A DNA stretch of 64,000 nt from Salinimicrobium sp. TH3 (GTDB lineage: Bacteria; Bacteroidota; Bacteroidia; Flavobacteriales; Flavobacteriaceae): contig NZ_JAPONB010000002.1 in the NCBI RefSeq assembly GCF_026676115.1, positions 477,900 through 541,899 of the forward strand. The letters are read 5' to 3'. How positions within the stretch are numbered: position 1 is the stretch's first letter; every line of letters begins with the position of its first letter. A program made the translations under genes and the position numbers. Positions 18,023 through 27,293 of the stretch are shown here, piece after piece. The notes beneath the pieces were generated by a model. The model ran no database searches and had not been told where the DNA came from. It saw nothing but the letters and a program-made list of their open reading frames with translations.

Positions 18023-18820
18023 TTATTCTTTGCGGGTCTTTTTCTCAACCTCTTCTTTCCAGTCTTTTCCAACTGCAGAGAGATATTCTGAGTAGTTCCA
18101 GGTGTCCAGGCTGGAGTGAAGATTAATATCTTTTTGGGCGACGTAGGTTTCATCTTCTGGCATTGCCGTGACATTGAGTCCGCAGCTGCGCAACATTGAG
18201 ATGATTCCCTGATGATTCGGAGCCCACCAATTGGTAGGGTCGCCTGCCAGTTTATGTTCAATAAAAGCCATTTTTGGCCAGGCATCTTCTTTCATAATCT
18301 CCCGTTTGTGGAACTCCACATCTTCCGGAATGGGCATTTCCTCCTGGCCGGGTAAGGAAAGTGTTTGAAAGACCATCATTTTCTTCACTTTTTTAGACAA
18401 TATGTCCATAGCCAGCATTGGATAACGAAGGTGGTAAAAAACTCCCATGAACCACACAAGGTCAAACTGTTCTTCGGTGTGGGCGAGATCGTAGACCTGC
18501 ATCTGTTCAAATCTAATTTTGTCGTCAAGACCAAATTCTTTTGCCACCCATTTTGCTTGCTTCAGGTAATGTTCATCAAGGTCGATTGCCAGCACCTCGG
18601 CACCGCGTTTTGCAAGTTCCAGGGAGTAATAACCGGCGTTGCAGCCTATGTCCAGCACTTTCCATCCCTCAAGATTTTCGGGAATAGAGTTTTTGATCTT
18701 TTCCCATTTAAATTTTGGAAAATCCCCCAAAAAATGATCGGGTGCGGTTTGAGTACCGTCGGGAAGTTGAATATTGTGGAACCAGGGTGCCAGTTCTTTT
18801 ACTTCTTGTTGAGTGGACAT
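18023..18820 (-). CDS. SAM-dependent methyltransferase resembling the CmoB/TIGR04290 type
   Basis: A class I methyltransferase of 265 residues, last gene of the glycoside operon. The SAM-binding motif VLDIGCNAGYYS is near 53, followed by the acidic loop AIDLDE near 78. WFMGVFYHLRYP near 123 recalls the tRNA wobble-uridine enzyme CmoB. Position and distance (3 bases after a glycosyltransferase) suggest it methylates a sugar or aglycone of the product rather than tRNA. The acceptor is unknown. Confidence 0.78.
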   Translation of the reverse strand: MSTQQEVKELAPWFHNIQLPDGTQTAPDHFLGDFPKFKWEKIKNSIPENLEGWKVLDIGCNAGYYSLELAKRGAEVLAIDLDEHYLKQAKWVAKEFGLDDKIRFEQMQVYDLAHTEEQFDLVWFMGVFYHLRYPMLAMDILSKKVKKMMVFQTLSLPGQEEMPIPEDVEFHKREIMKEDAWPKMAFIEHKLAGDPTNWWAPNHQGIISMLRSCGLNVTAMPEDETYVAQKDINLHSSLDTWNYSEYLSAVGKDWKEEVEKKTRKE

Positions 18821-18823
18821 ATA

Positions 18824-19900
18824 TTAAACTTTTTCTGAAGGCTTAAGCACCTCCTTTACGTAATTAACTAGTTCTTTCGCTCTTGCTTGTGCTGTGTGGG
18901 ATTTAAGGACTTTTTGCCGTGCCTTTTCCCCTATCTGCTTTCGCTCTTCTTCAGATATACTTCGGAAGTATTTCTCTACTTCCTTGCTGCTTCGGGCGAT
19001 CAAAATTTCTTTTTCCTCTTTAAAAATGCTGTGGATCCCATCCCAGTAATCTGAAATTATCGGGACTCCGCAGGCAGCGGCTTCAAAAAGCCTTACACTT
19101 GGGGAATAACCGGCTTTGATCATATCATCCCGGGTAACGTTCAGAGTGAACTCCTGGGAATTATAAAAATCCCGATGCTTTGCCGGCGGAAGATGATCTA
19201 TACGTTCTACGTTTTTTGACCACGGGAAGTCTTCTGGATATTGGGGTCCTGCAACTACAAACTTTTCTGAAGGGAATTGTGCGGCAGGTTTATTAAGCAA
19301 TTCCTGTACTGTCGGCTGCCTGTCATCACTATAAGTACCAAGGTATCCCATTTTCCATTTTTCAGGACGGTCTTCAGGATAATATAGATCGGGGTCTACT
19401 GAGCAATAGAGGGCCCTTGCCATAGGTGAACCATAATGTTCTTCCAGGTGCCTAAGGATAGGACCTCCCGAAAATGATAAATACAGGTCGTATTTTGAAA
19501 TGATGTCCCTGTCCAGGTACTCGTAATCTTTTCTTTCCAGTTTTGCCAGGGTAACCGGAGTATCAATATCGTAAAAAGCGGTCACGCCCGTAGCTGTTTC
19601 AATTGCCCAGTTTCCTACTTCCACTCCCTGCTGCACGTAAGAACCAACAATGACCACATCGGCCTTTTCGATTTCTTCTTTGTAACTGGTTTTTAGTTCT
19701 TCATTGGTCTTGTAGAGCCCAATCTGGCAAAAATCGGGATTTGGCATATCGCGATGAGGGGCGTACCAGGGCACATCTTTTTCCAGGAACAGGATATCAT
19801 GACCCATCGCATTAAGTTCCTTAAGAAGTGCCCGGTACGTTGTGGCATGACCGTTACCCCAGGATGAAGTGACCGAAAGTCCTATGATTACAAATTTCAT
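18824..19900 (-). CDS. CgeB-like GT-B glycosyltransferase 1
   Basis: A 358-residue retaining-type GT-B glycosyltransferase, one of three related tandem copies. The N-terminal domain begins with a glycine-rich turn (SSWGNGHATTYRALL) and the C-terminal domain has SPSVRLFEAAACGVPIIS near 265, where the Arg and Glu bind the sugar nucleotide in CgeB-like enzymes. No signal peptide; it acts on the cytoplasmic side. Donor and acceptor cannot be read from the sequence. Confidence 0.8.
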   Translation of the reverse strand: MKFVIIGLSVTSSWGNGHATTYRALLKELNAMGHDILFLEKDVPWYAPHRDMPNPDFCQIGLYKTNEELKTSYKEEIEKADVVIVGSYVQQGVEVGNWAIETATGVTAFYDIDTPVTLAKLERKDYEYLDRDIISKYDLYLSFSGGPILRHLEEHYGSPMARALYCSVDPDLYYPEDRPEKWKMGYLGTYSDDRQPTVQELLNKPAAQFPSEKFVVAGPQYPEDFPWSKNVERIDHLPPAKHRDFYNSQEFTLNVTRDDMIKAGYSPSVRLFEAAACGVPIISDYWDGIHSIFKEEKEILIARSSKEVEKYFRSISEEERKQIGEKARQKVLKSHTAQARAKELVNYVKEVLKPSEKV

Positions 19901-19903
19901 GGG

Positions 19904-21004
19904 CTACTGTTTTTGTTCTACAGGTTGTATCTTTTCAGAAATTACCGACTCCAGCAATTCTGCGCGATGATTATAGGTATGTTTGGCCAGTACTTTCTCA
20001 TAGGCTGCCTTTCCAATTTCTCTGGCTTTTTCCGAAGAAAGCCCCGACAGTATCATCTCCACTTCTTCGCCACTATTGGCTACCAGGATCTCTTTTCCCG
20101 GAACAAAAAAGGTATCGATGCCTTTCCAGTAATCTGTAATTATACAGGCACCGGCTCCGGCAGCTTCAAAAACACGGGTTGCAGGCGAGAAGCCATACTT
20201 GGCCATGCTGTCGCGACTAATATTAAGTACTGCTTTTGGAGTACAATTAAAAGCATTGTGATCTTTGGTATATACGTGGCCAACGTAATCGATGTTTTTT
20301 GGCATCTTTTTATCGCCCCAGCCGCTACCTCCCAGCAGAAACTTATCATCTGAAAGTCGCTTTGCAGGCCTTATAAAAAATTCTTCTACACGTTTTTCCC
20401 GGTCGGGAAGACGGTTGCCTAAAAAGGCTAAAGTGCCTTCGAATTTTGGATTAGGATCTACAGGGAAATGTGTATCTGTATCCAGCGCATTATAAATTGG
20501 CACACATCTTTTTGCGCCGTTACGTTCATAGGCGTCAATAACCGGTTGGCCTCCACCATAGGTGAGCACAAGATCATATTTAGGGATTAGGGAATTAAAA
20601 GGATCCAAAGGATCAGATTCTATTCTATCAAGCGTCGCAGGAGCATCGACATCCCAAAATATGATGAGATTATCCTCTTTTTTGAGCTGTACTACAGCGT
20701 CTTCAAGGAAATCATCAAAGGCGCCAACCCCGCTAGCTTTTATGATGACATCTGCTTCCGAAGCTTCCTGCAATAGCCCCTGCAAAGTCACCTTATCTTT
20801 AGGATAAACTTTTACGGTACACCATTCGGGATCTTCAATGTCCCGATGCTTCTGTCGTCCATAAATATCCGGTTCATAAAAGGTTACTTCATGTCCCATT
20901 TTATGGAGGGCCTTTACAATTCCGCGGTAATAGGTGGCCGCGCCGTTCCAGTAAGCCGATACTATACTTGAGCCAAAAAAGGCAATTTTCAGATTTCTTT
21001 TCAT
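19904..21004 (-). CDS. CgeB-like GT-B glycosyltransferase 2
   Basis: The second of the tandem paralogues, 366 residues. N-terminal SSIVSAYWNGAATYYRG corresponds to the nucleotide-sugar fold turn, and FSPATRVFEAAGAGACII near 268 to the donor-binding block of CgeB-like proteins. It is closer to copy 1 (shared spacing HRD...PEWC and DVDAPATL/DIDTPVTL) than to copy 3. It overlaps the upstream gene by four bases. Specificity unknown. Confidence 0.8.
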   Translation of the reverse strand: MKRNLKIAFFGSSIVSAYWNGAATYYRGIVKALHKMGHEVTFYEPDIYGRQKHRDIEDPEWCTVKVYPKDKVTLQGLLQEASEADVIIKASGVGAFDDFLEDAVVQLKKEDNLIIFWDVDAPATLDRIESDPLDPFNSLIPKYDLVLTYGGGQPVIDAYERNGAKRCVPIYNALDTDTHFPVDPNPKFEGTLAFLGNRLPDREKRVEEFFIRPAKRLSDDKFLLGGSGWGDKKMPKNIDYVGHVYTKDHNAFNCTPKAVLNISRDSMAKYGFSPATRVFEAAGAGACIITDYWKGIDTFFVPGKEILVANSGEEVEMILSGLSSEKAREIGKAAYEKVLAKHTYNHRAELLESVISEKIQPVEQKQ

Positions 21005-22137
21005 GCTTGCTGTATTTTGTTTTGGATTGGAAAGATTTTGTCTTTGGACAGGCCTAGTTCTTTAAATATATCTTCCAGAGCATTCACCCTGTGGGCACAG
21101 GTGTGTTTTGCCAGAATCGTCTTGCGACCATTTTCTGAGAGACTTTGCGCAAGCTGGGCACTCTTAAGAACCTCTGCAAGTTTATAGCCCATATCATTTC
21201 CATCTTTGGCGATGAGGTAATCTTTTCCTGGAGTGAAAAGGTTCTCGGCATCATTCCAGGGAGAACAAATTAATGGGATGCCGCAGGACAAGGCTTCGAA
21301 AGGCCGGATAGTAGGGATTCCCGGCAACATTTCAACGTAAGGTCGCCGTGGCACATGCACGGTTACTTTATATTTCGCAAAAACTTCGGGCACCTTGTAG
21401 TTAGGTAACCAGCCTCCATATTCGATCCCTGCATCGGCAAGGGCTTTTTTTGCTTTTTCGGGATAGCGTACGCCGTAGACTTTTGCTTTAATTCCTAATT
21501 CCTTCACAGGACGTATAAGAAACTCCATGAGCTCTTCGGTTCTTTCGCCGTCGCCCCAGTTACCTATCCATACCAGGTCACCTTCTTTTTCTTCATCTCT
21601 GTTTGGACTGAAGAAGTCGGCATCGGCAGCTTCATGCCAGGTCCAGACCTTTTCTACCCATTTTTTATCCTGATAGATCTTTCTTATCACCTCACCAAAA
21701 ACGAGCGCGCCATCAAAGTGAGAGAAATCAAATTTTTTCATCTCTTTTTCAGCTGAAACAGCACGGTGATGGGTATCGTGAAATAGCAATTTGAAGCCAA
21801 ATTTATCTTTTTGTTCTCCTATTTCAGAAATAAGGTTGGGCTCATTCCATTCGTGAAGGATCACAAGGTCGGCATCTCCCAGTATATTTTTATAGTTTAG
21901 CTTTTTTTCTGGGTTGTAGAACTGCGGATTCAATGATGGATAATACTGCCGGAATTCATCCAGCCGCTCGGCACCGTGATCTTTTAGCAGGTTCTGTAAA
22001 CTCCAGCCCCCTTCGGGTTCATAGACATCCACTTCGTGTCCCCGTTTTTGAAGTTCTTTTACAATTCCCCTTAAAAAATGCGCATTCCCGTGATTCCAGT
22101 CGGAATATAAAGAATGGTAAAACATCACTATTTTCAT
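21001..22137 (-). CDS. CgeB-like GT-B glycosyltransferase 3
   Basis: The third and most diverged paralogue, 378 residues. It starts MKIVMFYHSLYSDWNHGNAHFLRG and has TIRPFEALSCGIPLIC near 290 as donor-binding block. An acidic pocket HEWNEPN near 96 and HDTHHRA near 121 are its own features. It overlaps both neighbours by four bases (ATGA), so translation is coupled. Probably adds one sugar of the glycoside made by this operon. Confidence 0.78.
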   Translation of the reverse strand: MKIVMFYHSLYSDWNHGNAHFLRGIVKELQKRGHEVDVYEPEGGWSLQNLLKDHGAERLDEFRQYYPSLNPQFYNPEKKLNYKNILGDADLVILHEWNEPNLISEIGEQKDKFGFKLLFHDTHHRAVSAEKEMKKFDFSHFDGALVFGEVIRKIYQDKKWVEKVWTWHEAADADFFSPNRDEEKEGDLVWIGNWGDGERTEELMEFLIRPVKELGIKAKVYGVRYPEKAKKALADAGIEYGGWLPNYKVPEVFAKYKVTVHVPRRPYVEMLPGIPTIRPFEALSCGIPLICSPWNDAENLFTPGKDYLIAKDGNDMGYKLAEVLKSAQLAQSLSENGRKTILAKHTCAHRVNALEDIFKELGLSKDKIFPIQNKIQQA

Positions 22138-23240
22138 ATACTGATCAATTTTTGTTCTTTTTCCAGGATTTCCCGATAAAGATCATGATATGCCGCACCC
22201 ATTTTCTCTGCGGAATATTCCTTTGCCCGGATTCTGGCTTTTGCTGAAAGTTCTTCCAGAAATTCTGGACTTTCAAGAAGGTGGATGATAGTTTTCTCTG
22301 CTTCGGCTTCATCGTCGGGATCGAAAAACAGCGCCGCGCCGTCCCATAATTCCTTTAAGGTTTCGAGCTGGCTAAGAACCAAAGCACATCCATTGCCCGC
22401 AGCCTCAAGAATTGCGAGACCAAAAGGTTCGTAGCGGGTGGGGCTAACAAAAATGCTGGCCCGCTGCATCCATTCCTCAACTTCTTCGGGAGATAGTTTC
22501 CCAAGAAATTTGACATTTTTGATACTACATTCTTTTCCCGTATTGGGATTAACAGCTTCTCCGGCGACATATACAGGCCACGGCAGGCGTTCTGCAATAT
22601 TTGAAAGCAGGGGTAGATTCTTGGCTTCATCCCACATTCTGCCCATAGAAAGAATGAATTTTTCTTTTGGTTCTTTTATTTCCAAAGGGAAAACACGGCC
22701 GTTGTGGATTAGCTTGGTTTCCGAAGAAAATTGGTGCATATCCTGCGCACTCTGTAAGATAGCTTTCGTAGGTGCCACTACAATGTTAGATTCTTCAAGG
22801 GATTCTTTCACGATCTGGGAATAACGATCCCAATCCTGTGGTGCATTTTTTCCTTTTACAGCCTGCCACCAGGTTCTCACACAGGAATGGAAAACAGTGA
22901 TTACAGGTGCAGTCCACTCTTCCTCTACGTGAGCGTAGTTGTTAAGGTGCACCAAATCTGGTTGTACAGTTTGATAAATGCTATTGATCCATTTCCTTGA
23001 CTGCTCTACATCCTCCCATGGGTCTTCCATCCATTCGAGCTTGTAATCACTTTTATAGAAGGTTACATTGGGAATTGTCTCGGCTTCTGTCTGCTGTGCC
23101 GGGGAAGGCCATCCTCCTTGGGCTATAAGGTGTACCTGGACATCATATTGCATTAGGGCCCTGCAGAGTTCCAGTGAATAAACCCATACTCCTCCTACCG
23201 TATCGGTAGTCATCAACACCTTCATCTTTTTATTTTCCAT
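22134..23240 (-). CDS. Family 4-type glycosyltransferase
   Basis: A 368-residue GT-B enzyme of the Glycos_transf_1 class, unlike its three CgeB-like neighbours. The N-terminal acceptor domain starts TTDTVGGVWVYSLELC, and the C-terminal donor domain has FVSPTRYEPFGLAILEA near 268, with the EX7E motif expected at Glu274-Glu282. The start lies 11 bases inside the upstream oxidoreductase gene. Cytoplasmic; it likely starts or extends the glycan. Confidence 0.85.
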   Translation of the reverse strand: MENKKMKVLMTTDTVGGVWVYSLELCRALMQYDVQVHLIAQGGWPSPAQQTEAETIPNVTFYKSDYKLEWMEDPWEDVEQSRKWINSIYQTVQPDLVHLNNYAHVEEEWTAPVITVFHSCVRTWWQAVKGKNAPQDWDRYSQIVKESLEESNIVVAPTKAILQSAQDMHQFSSETKLIHNGRVFPLEIKEPKEKFILSMGRMWDEAKNLPLLSNIAERLPWPVYVAGEAVNPNTGKECSIKNVKFLGKLSPEEVEEWMQRASIFVSPTRYEPFGLAILEAAGNGCALVLSQLETLKELWDGAALFFDPDDEAEAEKTIIHLLESPEFLEELSAKARIRAKEYSAEKMGAAYHDLYREILEKEQKLISI

Positions 23241-24243
23241 ATATACGGTCTATTACTAAGGCTGTTTTTATAAATTCGGTTGCCGATTTTTCATCGAACC
23301 GGTTATTTTCCAATAAATTTTCTACCCAAACAATTCCGGCGCGGCCACTCCATTCATCGGGAGGATTTACCAGGGTTTCAGTTTGTGTACCATGATATTT
23401 TTCGGCTTTAAAATCGTAAAATGAACCATTGACATTCTTAAAGGATGCTCCTCCCTTAGTTCCGTAAAACGTGGCTTCAATAATGGCGTCTTTTCCTGCA
23501 GAAACATGCCAGGAACATTCAAGGTTGATTACCTGGTCTTTTTCTGAAGTGAGGTTCACACTTGCGAAATCTTCCACGTGCTCCTCAAATGAAGTTAGCT
23601 TGTTGCCTTTGTGAAAAAGATGGCTTCGTACGGCTTTAATTTCCGGAAAATCCAGGCTCCAAAGTGCCAGATCTACCAGATGGATTCCCAGATCCATTAC
23701 ACAACCACCTCCAGATTTTTTGATGTCGTAGAACCATTCCTTATCGGGCCCATAGGCATTGTGAAAAGTGAGATCTACAGCAAAGATTTCCCCGATTTCG
23801 CCTTTCTGGATGGTATCATAAACCGCTTTAAAAGCTTTTGTATAGCGATAGGAAAGATCTACGGCCAATAATTTGTCTGCATTCCGGGAGGCTTCCACCA
23901 CCTGCTTAACTTCTTCGGCAGTTCTCCCTAGAGGTTTCTGGCAAAAGACGGCTTTTCCGCTTTTCAATGCGTCCATGCTTTGTTTGGCATGCATGGCGCT
24001 GGGAGTGGCAATTACAATTCCATCAAGATCTTCTTCAGCAAAAAGCGCTTCGGGAGAGGACTTTAAAATGGCATTTTTGGCACTCTTTTTAGCAGCGTCT
24101 AAATTTTCGGAATTTGGTTCGGTAATCGCAGCTGCTCTTGCTTTGGTGTTTTTTAGAATAGCCTCCATGCGGTTGCGGCCAATCCAGCCTACGCCGAGAA
24201 AGCCAAGGGATAATTCTTTATTGGTTGGTTGAGTTGGTATCAT
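23230..24243 (-). CDS. Gfo/Idh/MocA family oxidoreductase
   Basis: A 337-residue NAD(P)-dependent sugar or cyclitol dehydrogenase. The Rossmann motif GFLGVGWIGRNR is at 14-25, QKPLGRT near 98 carries the catalytic Lys of the EKP motif, and GGCVMDLGIHLVDLA near 180 contains the conserved Asp and His. Such enzymes oxidise scyllo-inositol, glucose-6-phosphate or UDP-sugars. Within this operon it may make or modify a nucleotide sugar. Substrate unknown. Confidence 0.85.
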   Translation of the reverse strand: MIPTQPTNKELSLGFLGVGWIGRNRMEAILKNTKARAAAITEPNSENLDAAKKSAKNAILKSSPEALFAEEDLDGIVIATPSAMHAKQSMDALKSGKAVFCQKPLGRTAEEVKQVVEASRNADKLLAVDLSYRYTKAFKAVYDTIQKGEIGEIFAVDLTFHNAYGPDKEWFYDIKKSGGGCVMDLGIHLVDLALWSLDFPEIKAVRSHLFHKGNKLTSFEEHVEDFASVNLTSEKDQVINLECSWHVSAGKDAIIEATFYGTKGGASFKNVNGSFYDFKAEKYHGTQTETLVNPPDEWSGRAGIVWVENLLENNRFDEKSATEFIKTALVIDRIYGK

Positions 24244-24245
24244 TC

Positions 24246-25256
24246 TTAGTTAACGATTAATGCTTTAACAAAGCCTTCAGGCCTGTCGGTTAGATGTTTA
24301 TATGCCTTGTCCATTTTTTCCAGGGAAAAGCTGTGTGTAAAGAGGGGGAAAGGATCCATTTTTCCTTCTTCCACAGCTTTTACAGCATCTTTAATTCCTG
24401 AAATGTACTGCTGGGGATCCCTCTCATGGGCACTTATCATGTCAATTCCCCTCCAGTTGAGCATTTGCACGTTAAGACTGCGCATGCCGTCCTGGTGGAA
24501 GCCGGCAACAATTAGTTTTCCTCTTGTACCCGTGAGTTCAATAGAAAGGTTAAGCGGCCATTCTTTTCCTGTGCATTCTATGACGCGTTCGCAAAAATTC
24601 CCCCCTGTGAGTTCCTTTATTTTTTCAATGATCTTGTAATGGTCATCCATTTTAACAAGATGATCTGCTCCTGCCTTTTTTGCAGTGTCTAAAGAAAATT
24701 CTCTTCTGGAAACAGCGATAACTTCGGCACCGGCAGATTTCGCCAGCTGAACCAGGAGGGTTCCTAAAAAACCGCTGCCAACTATGGCTACTTTTTGCCC
24801 TTTTTGGATGTCACTGCGGTTAAAGATGTTCATCGCACAGCCCAATGGTTCCCCGGGAAACGGCTTTCCCTGGAGAAAATCGGGTAATTTCACCACACTA
24901 TCTTCTTTTGCAATATCATGGGTTGCATAGGCTTTATAGGTAAGGGCAGTAACTCTGTCACCTTCTTTCAATTCTGTAATACCTTCTCCCACTGCGTCGA
25001 TAATACCCCAGCCTTCATGACCCGGTTCTCCCGGAGTGACCGGATAATCAAACCAGTCGCGACCTTCCCATACTGGAATGTTAGATGCGCAAACTCCCGA
25101 GCCTTCCAGCTTGATTCGCACCTCTCCTTTAGAGGGTTTCGGTAATTCTATTTCTTCAAGACTTACTTTTTGCGGAGCTTGTAAAACTGCTGCTTTTGCC
25201 ATAGTAGTTTTTGATATATCAGGTGCTTTTTCCTGTACTGCTTCGGAAGTTCTCAT
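24246..25256 (-). CDS. Zinc-dependent medium-chain dehydrogenase
   Basis: A 336-residue MDR-family enzyme. Catalytic zinc ligands can be placed at Cys in GVCASN (near 55) and His-Glu in PGHEGWG (near 79). The four-Cys structural zinc lobe between about 90 and 120 is missing. The nucleotide-binding turn is GSGFLGTLLVQLAKSAGA near 160, followed by SRRE, which favours NADP. The N-terminus overlaps the fused gene by ATGA. It may oxidise a sugar alcohol or keto-sugar intermediate. Confidence 0.82.
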   Translation of the reverse strand: MRTSEAVQEKAPDISKTTMAKAAVLQAPQKVSLEEIELPKPSKGEVRIKLEGSGVCASNIPVWEGRDWFDYPVTPGEPGHEGWGIIDAVGEGITELKEGDRVTALTYKAYATHDIAKEDSVVKLPDFLQGKPFPGEPLGCAMNIFNRSDIQKGQKVAIVGSGFLGTLLVQLAKSAGAEVIAVSRREFSLDTAKKAGADHLVKMDDHYKIIEKIKELTGGNFCERVIECTGKEWPLNLSIELTGTRGKLIVAGFHQDGMRSLNVQMLNWRGIDMISAHERDPQQYISGIKDAVKAVEEGKMDPFPLFTHSFSLEKMDKAYKHLTDRPEGFVKALIVN

Positions 25257-27283
25257 ATTGCGACCTTTTTTTGAGGATTCAGGTTTTCGGGTAGTTGGAT
25301 ATTTCGGTTTTCACATAACCACTTCACCAGTTTTTCCACACCTTCCTGTACCGTATATTTAGGCTCCCAACCTGTAGCTTCTTTGAATTTGTTTGTATTT
25401 GAAACGTAATAGAATTGGTCCCCTGTGCGCCAGTCTTCAAAACTCACATCCATCTCTTTCCCGGCTTTTTCTCTAATCGTATTTAGGATCTCCAGGAGAC
25501 TCACTGTATTTTCCGGGCCTCCACCAATGTTGAAAGCTTCTCCTGCCAGTTTATCAATATTCTTAGAGGCCAGCATAAATGCATCTATAAGATCTTCTAC
25601 AAATAGAATATCCCTAACCTGCTTTCCGTTCCCGTAAATGGTTATGGGTTGATTCTCCAGGGCGCTGATGAGGAAATGTGCCACCCAACCCTGATCTTCG
25701 GTGCCAAACTGGTGTGGACCATAAATGCAGCTCATTCTAAAAACCGCCGTTTTAAGGCCATAGGTTCTTGAGTAGTCCAGAATGTATTGATCTGCAGCCC
25801 CTTTTGAACAACCGTAAGGGCTGTGGAAATCAAGCGGAATTTTTTCATTTATCCCATGCTTCTTCATACTGGCGTCTTCAGGATAAAATCGGGTTTCATT
25901 TTCAATCATTTTCACATCCTGTAGATTTCCATATACCTTGTTCGTGGAAGTGAAGATCAAAGATGGCTGATGTTTACTTTTTCTTATCGCTTCGAGTAAA
26001 TGAAAAGTACCTTTAAGGTTCACATTAAAATCGTGAATAGGGTTTGTCACCGATGAGGTTACGGCAACCTGTGCACAGAGGTGAAAAACTTCGGAAGCAT
26101 TATTTACACACTCCTGCAAAATCCTCTCTTCATTAATGTCGGAGATCTGGATGATCAATTTATCTTCATATTTCTTCTGAAGCCATTGTAAATTTTCTTC
26201 TACTCCATCTCTAAAAAGACTGTCGTAGATCATTACTCTTTTCCCTTCAGAAAGAAAGCGGGAAGCAAGATTAGTTCCAATGAAGCCGGCACCTCCGGTT
26301 ATTAAAATGTATTTCTCCTTTTCAGAAATCTTATACTGCTTCTTAATATAATTTTGTTCTTTAATATCTTCTACTCCGTGGTTCAAAAGAAGCTTGTAGA
26401 GTAGCTTTTCGGTTCCATCGGTCTTTTTCAATCCAAAATGGTATTCCCGCTCATCAAGATGGAATCCGCCTACTGTGGAGTTTTTTGGATCCAGATCTTT
26501 CAGGGAATACCAATATATCCTGTCGGCATTGGCATTAAGGACATTTTTAAATTCCTGATACTGTTTAACCTCATCGTCTTGCCAGGTAGAGAAACCAACT
26601 TCCGAAATCCATATTTCCTGTTTATAACCAAATTTGTCAAGGATTTCCCTCACACTTTGAATATTGATCTCCCACCCCTTCCATTGCTGGTCGAAAACGT
26701 GTGGGAAACCATGAATTCCCACAGCATCTATATAATCAAGAACTTTTTGCTCGGCCATCATTTGCAGCCAATTGGGATCTATGGGACTCATCCCGCCAAG
26801 AAGCGTCTTTTTTCCCCTTTTTTGAGCCCAATGAGCAGCCATGCCTATCATCGTGGAAAACTTGTTCCAGGAATAGTCAAGGGTAAAATCGTACTCCACT
26901 TTGTTATTTGGCTCATTCCATAATTCCACCCATTCGAAATAGTCACCATACCGGGTGATCATTTCGTCTATAAAATCGGCATATGATTTTAGATCTTTAG
27001 GTGGAGCTGAGGTTTTAGGCATTTCTCCTATAGATGGAGGAGTATACAGGAAACAGGGTAAGATCTCGACATGCGGAGCAAGTTCTGCAAAAAGCCAGTC
27101 ATACCATTCTGGGGTACCTTCAACGTACCAGTCGGCCCAGGAAATCCCTGTGCGCAAATGTTTTATACCTAGTTTTTTAAAATCTTCAATTGCAGCTTTT
27201 ACCTGCTCGTGTTCCCCCGGTCTAAACCATTCAAGAATGCCGAGTTGAGGAGTATTGGGATTTATATTTTTCGTTCCTTTCAT
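25253..27283 (-). CDS. Fusion of a clan GH-A glycoside hydrolase with an extended SDR sugar-nucleotide epimerase
   Basis: One 676-residue frame encodes two enzymes. Residues 1-315 form a TIM barrel with acid/base Glu in ELWNEPNN near 121 and nucleophile Glu in WISEVGFST near 225, as in GH5/GH39-like families. Residues 330-676 form an extended SDR: ITGGAGFIG near 330 and catalytic Tyr/Lys in YGCSKGA near 495, closest in look to CDP-paratose 2-epimerase or UDP-glucose 4-epimerase types. No signal peptide, so the hydrolase domain is cytoplasmic. Joining a glycan-cleaving and a sugar-converting domain is unusual. Confidence 0.82.
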   Translation of the reverse strand: MKGTKNINPNTPQLGILEWFRPGEHEQVKAAIEDFKKLGIKHLRTGISWADWYVEGTPEWYDWLFAELAPHVEILPCFLYTPPSIGEMPKTSAPPKDLKSYADFIDEMITRYGDYFEWVELWNEPNNKVEYDFTLDYSWNKFSTMIGMAAHWAQKRGKKTLLGGMSPIDPNWLQMMAEQKVLDYIDAVGIHGFPHVFDQQWKGWEINIQSVREILDKFGYKQEIWISEVGFSTWQDDEVKQYQEFKNVLNANADRIYWYSLKDLDPKNSTVGGFHLDEREYHFGLKKTDGTEKLLYKLLLNHGVEDIKEQNYIKKQYKISEKEKYILITGGAGFIGTNLASRFLSEGKRVMIYDSLFRDGVEENLQWLQKKYEDKLIIQISDINEERILQECVNNASEVFHLCAQVAVTSSVTNPIHDFNVNLKGTFHLLEAIRKSKHQPSLIFTSTNKVYGNLQDVKMIENETRFYPEDASMKKHGINEKIPLDFHSPYGCSKGAADQYILDYSRTYGLKTAVFRMSCIYGPHQFGTEDQGWVAHFLISALENQPITIYGNGKQVRDILFVEDLIDAFMLASKNIDKLAGEAFNIGGGPENTVSLLEILNTIREKAGKEMDVSFEDWRTGDQFYYVSNTNKFKEATGWEPKYTVQEGVEKLVKWLCENRNIQLPENLNPQKKVAI

Positions 27284-27293
27284 AGCTGTTCTT

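Noticed and set aside
17923..18285. A 120-codon minus-strand frame at the end of the methyltransferase gene
   Set aside because: Another frame of the methyltransferase that also runs through the operon terminator.
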